Source: Patulibacter minatonensis DSM 18081 (lineage in GTDB: Bacteria; Actinomycetota; Thermoleophilia; Solirubrobacterales; Solirubrobacteraceae). From it: DNA of 64,000 bases. This document shows positions 60,458 to 64,000 of the stretch, one piece after another. Positions within the stretch are counted from its first letter, which is position 1. Each line of letters begins with the position of its first letter. The notes below the pieces were generated by a model, which was not told the DNA's origin, searched no databases, and saw nothing but the letters and a program-made list of their open reading frames with translations. Position numbers and translations under genes: made by a program. Where the stretch lies: positions 4,173,859 through 4,237,858 of the forward strand of contig NZ_KI912613.1 of assembly GCF_000519325.1 (NCBI RefSeq), written 5' to 3'.

Positions 60458-61701
60458 GGACGACCCGGCGCCGGCTCCTCCTCGGAGGGGCCGCCTCGGG
60501 TGCCGCGGCCGTCGGCGCGGTCGTGGCGGTGGCGACCGGCGACGAGGGCACCACGCCGGGCGAGACCGACCGCGCGCGGCTCCCGCGCACGGACCGCCCG
60601 GCCCGGCAGCACGCCTGGGACGCGGTCGTGCACCGGGACGCGCACGGCAACGGCCTGCCGCCGAAGCACCACCGGCTGCTGCTCTGCGACCTGGCCGCCG
60701 ACCCCACCCCCGCCCGTGCCTGGGCCGCCGAGGCCGCGCTCCGACGCGTGGAGCGCGTCGTCCCCGACGGGCCGGTCGGCGTCTTCGTCGTCGTCGGCTG
60801 GGGTCCGTCGTGGTTCCGGCGCCTCGGCGCGACCTCGCCGATCCCGCGCCCCAAGCCGCTGAGCGACGTCGAGGCCCCGATCCTCGACGACCCCGCGGCG
60901 ATCCTGCACCTCGCCTCCGACGACGAGCGGCGTCTCGACGCGGTCGAGCGGGCGCTCCTGAACGGCGTGCCGCTCCGCGGCGCCGGTGACACCGACCTGC
61001 GCGGGCTGCTGCGGGTCCGGACCCGGCGGACGGGCTTCGTCGGCGCGGGGCTCCCCCGCGCCCGGCAGCGCGGCACCGTCGGCCTGCCGACCGACCGTCC
61101 GATCGCGCGGAAGGCCCCGCTCTACATGGGCTTCCAGTCCGGCCTGCGCAAGAATCAGGCCACCGAGGACGACGTGACGATCGAGGACGGCCCGTGGAAG
61201 GGCGGCACGACGATGCACGTCTCCGCGATCGATCTGACCCTGAACACCTGGTACCACGGCGTCGACGACGCGGGGCGCGTGCGGCGGATGTTCGCCGCCG
61301 ACAGGACCCCCGCCGACGTCGCGCGCCACCCGACGGGGCTCGACAACCCGGAGGACGTCGACCTGCCGGCCGTCGCGAAGGAGCACGGCGTGATCGGCCA
61401 CGCCCAGGCGATGGCGAGCGTCCGCCGGAACGGCCGCCCGCGCATCATCCGCCGCGACTTCGACAGCGCCGACGGCGACGCCGCGCAGGTGCACTTCGTC
61501 GCGCTGCAGCGGTCGATCGCCGACTTCGAGGCGACCCGCACCGCGATGAACGCGGCGAAGGCCGTGAACGAGCAGGCCGGCGTCGGCGCCCAGATCAACA
61601 ACGGGATCAACGAGTGGATCACCGTCACCGCCCGCGGCAACTACCTCGTCCCCGCGCGGGCGGACCGGATCTGCCCGGGACTGCCGGGGTGGTCGGCGTG
61701 A
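60454..61701 (+). CDS. Tat-exported DyP-superfamily protein with altered distal site
   Basis: The 415-residue protein starts TTRRRLLLGGAASGAAA, a Tat signal. The body looks like dye-decolorising peroxidases: GFQSGLRKN (226-234) at the GFxDGTxNP position, WKGGTTMHVSAIDLTLNTWY at the GGSYLVVRRIRMxLEAW strand, IGHAQAMASVRRNGRPRIIRRDFD (315-336) at the heme-His and R-R-G-Y region. The catalytic Asp of GxxDG is replaced by Ser, while His316 and Arg333/334 are kept. It may bind heme without normal peroxidase chemistry, e.g. EfeB-like iron release. Coupled on both sides. Confidence 0.75.
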   Translation: MRTTRRRLLLGGAASGAAAVGAVVAVATGDEGTTPGETDRARLPRTDRPARQHAWDAVVHRDAHGNGLPPKHHRLLLCDLAADPTPARAWAAEAALRRVERVVPDGPVGVFVVVGWGPSWFRRLGATSPIPRPKPLSDVEAPILDDPAAILHLASDDERRLDAVERALLNGVPLRGAGDTDLRGLLRVRTRRTGFVGAGLPRARQRGTVGLPTDRPIARKAPLYMGFQSGLRKNQATEDDVTIEDGPWKGGTTMHVSAIDLTLNTWYHGVDDAGRVRRMFAADRTPADVARHPTGLDNPEDVDLPAVAKEHGVIGHAQAMASVRRNGRPRIIRRDFDSADGDAAQVHFVALQRSIADFEATRTAMNAAKAVNEQAGVGAQINNGINEWITVTARGNYLVPARADRICPGLPGWSA

Positions 61702-62327
61702 GCGCGCCCCGGCCGGCGGTCCCCGGGGCCCGGACGACCATCCCGCCCACGGACGCGCGCCCCGGTGGGCTGCGAGCCGTCGCCCGAGCGCTCCTCGTCC
61801 TCGCCGCCGCGGCGCTCGCCCTCGTCGGCCTGGCGCCCGCGAGCGCGTCCGCCCACGGCGGGATCCTGCTCGGCAGCGCGGTCGCCGGGCCGTACCGCAC
61901 CCAGGTCACGGCTGCGCCGCTGACCGAGCCCGGGAAGCCGCCGGCGATCGACGTCACCGTCTACGTCTCGAACGCGACGACCAGCGCACCGGTCTCCGGC
62001 GCGAAGGTCCGGACCACCGTGCAGGCCGACGGGCGCACCGTCCGGCCGGAGGTCAGGGAGATCGCCGGAGGGTACGAGGCGATCGTGCCGGTGAAGGACG
62101 CCTACACCGTCGGGAAGCAGACCATCGACGTCGACATCGCCGGGCCCCTCGGGTCCGGGCACGTCACGGTCCGGCCGCTGAAGAAGGACGGCGGTCCGCC
62201 GGTCGTCCTGGTCGTCGCCACGGTGGTGCTGCTGCTCGGTCTGCTCGCGCTGACCGTGCGGGTGCGGCGACGCCGGGCCATCGACGGCGGGGACGACGAC
62301 GTCTGGCCCGACCGGGCGACGGCCTGA
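61698..62327 (+). CDS. Exported, C-terminally membrane-anchored protein (YtkA/FixH-like)
   Basis: A 209-residue protein: signal peptide (LLVLAAAALALVGLAPASASAHGG) that, like CopC, leaves an N-terminal His (AHGGILLG), a beta-rich domain (IDVTVYVSNATTSAPVSGAKVRTTVQADGRTVRP; IAGGYEAIVPVKDAYTVGKQTIDVDI), a TM helix (PPVVLVVATVVLLLGLLALTV) and a short acidic tail inside. Beta domain resembles YtkA/FixH-like modules found with copper proteins. GTG 61698 overlaps the DyP-like stop (GTGA). The three-gene unit suggests a membrane-associated metal-handling complex. Confidence 0.72.
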   Translation: MSAPRPAVPGARTTIPPTDARPGGLRAVARALLVLAAAALALVGLAPASASAHGGILLGSAVAGPYRTQVTAAPLTEPGKPPAIDVTVYVSNATTSAPVSGAKVRTTVQADGRTVRPEVREIAGGYEAIVPVKDAYTVGKQTIDVDIAGPLGSGHVTVRPLKKDGGPPVVLVVATVVLLLGLLALTVRVRRRRAIDGGDDDVWPDRATA

Positions 62328-62824
62328 ACGGCCCCGCCGCCACCGCGCCCGAGGTCCGACCGGCGGGCGATGCGCCCGCGAAACGACGCCGAAGGCCGAC
62401 CCGTGCCGCGAAGCGGTCGTGACCTCCATAACCGGTTGCGTTGCACCGGATGACGCCCCCGTCCCGGAAGTCAATTCGGACGGGTCTATCGGGACGGCGA
62501 GCGTGCGTTCGCACCGAAGGACCCGCACCGTGGTCGGATTCTCGGTCGGCGTTCGTACGTGAGACCCGCGCTCAGTACGCGCGCGGGGCACCCAGAGAGG
62601 ACGATGACCTTCGGGGGTTGCTCTCTGAGTCCTTCACCGCACGGTCGGCACCAATCACCCTCAGAGGCGGCTGCGTCCCGCCGCGTACCGCGCTCGACGC
62701 CGTATCTGGCCTCGACCGGGCCGGTGTCGCAGGGCGACTGCCTCCGGCCCGATCGAGCGGGATGGATCGACGTTCGGGACCCGGCCGGACCTCCCACAGC
62801 TAGAGCCGGGCCCCGAACCGGCGG
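62328..62824. other. 497-bp stretch without a convincing gene
   Basis: No frame here has coding-like composition; ORFs of 100-120 codons exist on both strands but read as random GC-rich sequence. It contains a possible structured segment: CAGAGAG (62593-62599) can pair with CTCTCTG (62621-62627), and the overlapping CTCTGAG (62623-62629) can pair with CTCAGAG (62660-62666), two mutually exclusive 7-bp stems. It separates the metal operon from the convergent Hsp20 gene. Confidence 0.5.
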
Positions 62825-63340
62825 TCAGGCGGTGATCTCGGCGGAGTCGCTGCGCCCGTCCGGCGTCGCGGACCGGTCGCTCGCACCGCCGTCGATGACG
62901 TCGTGCCCACCGGCGACGTCGATCGTGATGCGCCGCGGCCGCGCCTTCACGGGCTTGGGGATCCGGATCTCCAACACGCCGCGGTCGAACGACGCGACGA
63001 TCTCGTCCGGATCGACGCCCTCGGGCATCGTGAGCTGCCGACGAAACGACCCATAGGACCGCTCCGACCGCACCAGCCTCGTGTCCTGCCCGGAACGACG
63101 CGTCCGCGCGCCGCTCAGGGTCAGGACATTGCGCTCGACATCGATCGCGACGTCGTCCGCGGACACCCCGGGCAGATCGGCGAGCAGCACGTAGCCGTCC
63201 TCGGACTCGTGCAGATCGACCTGCGGCACCCAGCCCGCACGCCGCGCGCCGGTCCCGCCGGCGAACGACGAGAACAGCTGGTTGATCTCGCGCTGCAGCG
63301 ACCCGTAGTCACTCGCGGACTCCCAACGAACGATGGCCAT
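62825..63340 (-). CDS. Hsp20-family small heat-shock protein
   Basis: The 171-residue protein has the alpha-crystallin domain at about residues 38-135: VPQVDLHESEDGYVLLADLPGVSADDVAIDVERNVLTLSGARTRR, SERSYGSFRRQLTMPEGVDPDEIVASFDRGVLEIRIPKP. LSYGSF-like and GVLEIRIPK (the I-x-I C-terminal anchor is close to IRIPK) are usual marks. The N-terminal arm (MAIVRWESASDYGSLQREINQLFSSFAGG) is typical of actinobacterial Hsp20/Hsp18. Known function: ATP-independent holdase. Regulated probably by the near-consensus promoter at 63384-63414, which overlaps a degenerate HAIR-like element. Confidence 0.95.
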   Translation of the reverse strand: MAIVRWESASDYGSLQREINQLFSSFAGGTGARRAGWVPQVDLHESEDGYVLLADLPGVSADDVAIDVERNVLTLSGARTRRSGQDTRLVRSERSYGSFRRQLTMPEGVDPDEIVASFDRGVLEIRIPKPVKARPRRITIDVAGGHDVIDGGASDRSATPDGRSDSAEITA

Positions 63341-63383
63341 GACAGAAACCTCCGTAGCTCGAAGAACAGATCTTGCATCCGGA

Positions 63384-63414
63384 ACAATAGAAATCTCAGT
63401 CCAAACGTGTCAAG
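63384..63414 (-). promoter_or_regulatory. hsp20 promoter with HAIR-like element
   Basis: Read leftward: TTGACA (63413-63408), an 18-bp spacer, TATTGT (63389-63384), then about 40 nt to the ATG at 63340. Over the -35 is CTTGACA-N7-ACTGAGA (63414-63394), which has the spacing of the HspR HAIR box (CTTGAGT-N7-ACTCAAG) with 5 of 7 and 3-4 of 7 matches in its halves. HspR control is possible, sigma-70 control more certain. Confidence 0.5.
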
Positions 63415-63434
63415 TCTGAGGCGAGGAATTCGCT

Positions 63435-63457
63435 CGGACGATCGCTGAGATCGTCCG
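63435..63457 (-). terminator. hairpin between the ABM gene and the hsp20 promoter
   Basis: CGGACGATC (63435-63443) pairs perfectly with GATCGTCCG (63449-63457) around GCTGA. It lies 110 nt after the stop of the ABM gene and just upstream of the hsp20 promoter, well placed to insulate the two transcripts. No U-tract. Confidence 0.5.
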
Positions 63458-63566
63458 TTCGAACACCCGCTGAGCTAGGGGAACTCGGACCGATCCGGTG
63501 CGGCCGCGCTCGGGAAGGCACTCCGGTCCAAGGGACTGTCCGCCCCGGACCGGCATGCCGTACGAG

Positions 63567-63863
63567 CTACTTCACGGCGACGAGGTCGATCTTCTTGAGG
63601 TCGGGGTCGCCGTCGAGCAGCTCGGGGGTGATCGTGCCGAGGCTCTTGGCGATCTCGCCGCCCAGGTGCGCATCGCGGCCGGAGTCGTCGGCGAACGTGT
63701 CGAAGATGCCGAACGTGAGCTCGTCGACCTGAAAGGCGTACCAGTTCACGGTGCCCTGCTCCTCGACCGCGAGCGCGCGGGCGGCCTCGAGGAACGACCG
63801 CAGCTCCCCGCCCTTCCCGGCCTTGGCGTGCAACAGCGCGAGAATTCCGACGTTCTGGGTCAT
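63567..63863 (-). CDS. ABM-domain protein (putative quinol monooxygenase)
   Basis: The 98-residue protein has the ABM fold: MTQNVGILALLHAKAGKGGELRSFLEAARALAVEEQGTVNWYAFQVD, FGIFDTFADDSGRDAHLGGEIAKSL, and closing DPDLKKIDLVAVK. It resembles the protein at 44440-44745 (conserved W-x-A-F, F-x-I-F-D-x-F and H-L-x-G-E). ATG 63863 follows AAGGAG; a longer frame to 63923 lacks a ribosome site. Cofactor-free monooxygenases of this type oxidise quinols or heme-like substrates. No partner genes lie within the window. Confidence 0.88.
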   Translation of the reverse strand: MTQNVGILALLHAKAGKGGELRSFLEAARALAVEEQGTVNWYAFQVDELTFGIFDTFADDSGRDAHLGGEIAKSLGTITPELLDGDPDLKKIDLVAVK

Positions 63864-64000
63864 GAGGTGCTCCTTGGGTCGAGCGGCCGATGGTCCGGCC
63901 GCTCTGGGATCCAGGTCTACCACCGAGGTGGGCGCCCTCGGTCTCCGCTGGCGTGGGCCGCGGGGTGGGTGCGGATGGTGACGCGGACCCCGGGTCCGAT

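Noticed and set aside
62441-62803. 120-codon ORF in the gene-free stretch
   Set aside because: No ribosome site, no motif and competing ORFs of equal quality on the other strand.
63446-63497. Possible tRNA on the minus strand (TAGCTCAGCGGG and GTTCGAAC strings)
   Set aside because: D-arm-like and T-loop-like strings are only a few bases apart, with no anticodon arm or matching acceptor stem; at best a chance likeness or remnant.

Overview
The window is about 64 kb of very GC-rich DNA with dense, mostly short-spaced genes, many GTG starts and repeated 4-bp ATGA/GTGA overlaps. LLM-class oxidoreductases, an F420-type dinucleotide reductase, large TetR and acyl-CoA gene sets and copper and DyP-like membrane gene sets point to an actinobacterium. 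A soil member of Thermoleophilia (Solirubrobacter, Conexibacter or Patulibacter type) is my best guess, but that is inference. I saw no rRNA, intact tRNA, insertion sequence, phage gene or CRISPR array.

Region 1 (1-6950) holds the end of an LLM oxidoreductase, the biotin transporter BioY, an NtaA-type flavin monooxygenase, an F420-type reductase, a TetR repressor, a 14-TM MFS exporter and an Old Yellow Enzyme. Four copies of a GGAGAC..GTCTCC element in two divergent promoters suggest that the TetR controls the monooxygenase/reductase pair and the exporter/ene-reductase pair, a small redox-detoxification regulon.

Region 2 (6985-39540) is a large acyl-CoA catabolic island. One arm resembles the acyclic-terpene (atu) pathway: an AtuA/DUF1446 protein, split biotin carboxylase, biotin carrier and carboxyltransferase, enoyl-CoA hydratase, a nitronate-monooxygenase-like enzyme, thiolase, two SDRs and an MDR. 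A second arm carries HyuA, HyuB and a small Zn-ribbon protein beside an acyl-CoA ligase. This could be an ATP-dependent ketone carboxylase feeding a ligase and the thiolase. Paralogous ligases, duplicated TetR pairs, extra SDRs, a P450, a LuxR-type regulator, an acyl-CoA dehydrogenase with an ACAD11-like kinase, and a further ligase/hydratase pair complete it. Seven copies of a palindrome close to TACCRAACGGTTGGTT lie on or next to TAnnnT -10 boxes, in front of bioY, the atu-like operon, the Hyu operon, an SDR, a TetR, the LuxR gene and the last ligase. They define one regulon that couples biotin uptake to biotin-dependent carboxylation.

Region 3 (39712-53600) is housekeeping and accessory: YchJ, a secreted alpha/beta-hydrolase, a DUF808 membrane protein, a GlxA-type regulator next to an ABM-domain protein, a membrane diguanylate cyclase coupled to a winged-helix protein, an AraC regulator followed by a VOC gene broken by a TGA, a short UvrA paralogue, a GFA protein, another LLM enzyme, a CoA pyrophosphatase and small secreted or hypothetical proteins.

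Region 4 (53789-64000) has an ECF sigma factor fused to a zinc-binding anti-sigma domain, a membrane helix and an outer SH3-like region; a cysteine-poor bL28; and a copper/iron envelope cluster (CopC-CopD fusion, small membrane proteins, a P19-like lipoprotein, a Tat-exported DyP-like protein with its GxxDG Asp replaced, a membrane-anchored partner). A 497-bp gene-free stretch, Hsp20 with a good promoter and a second ABM-domain protein close the window.
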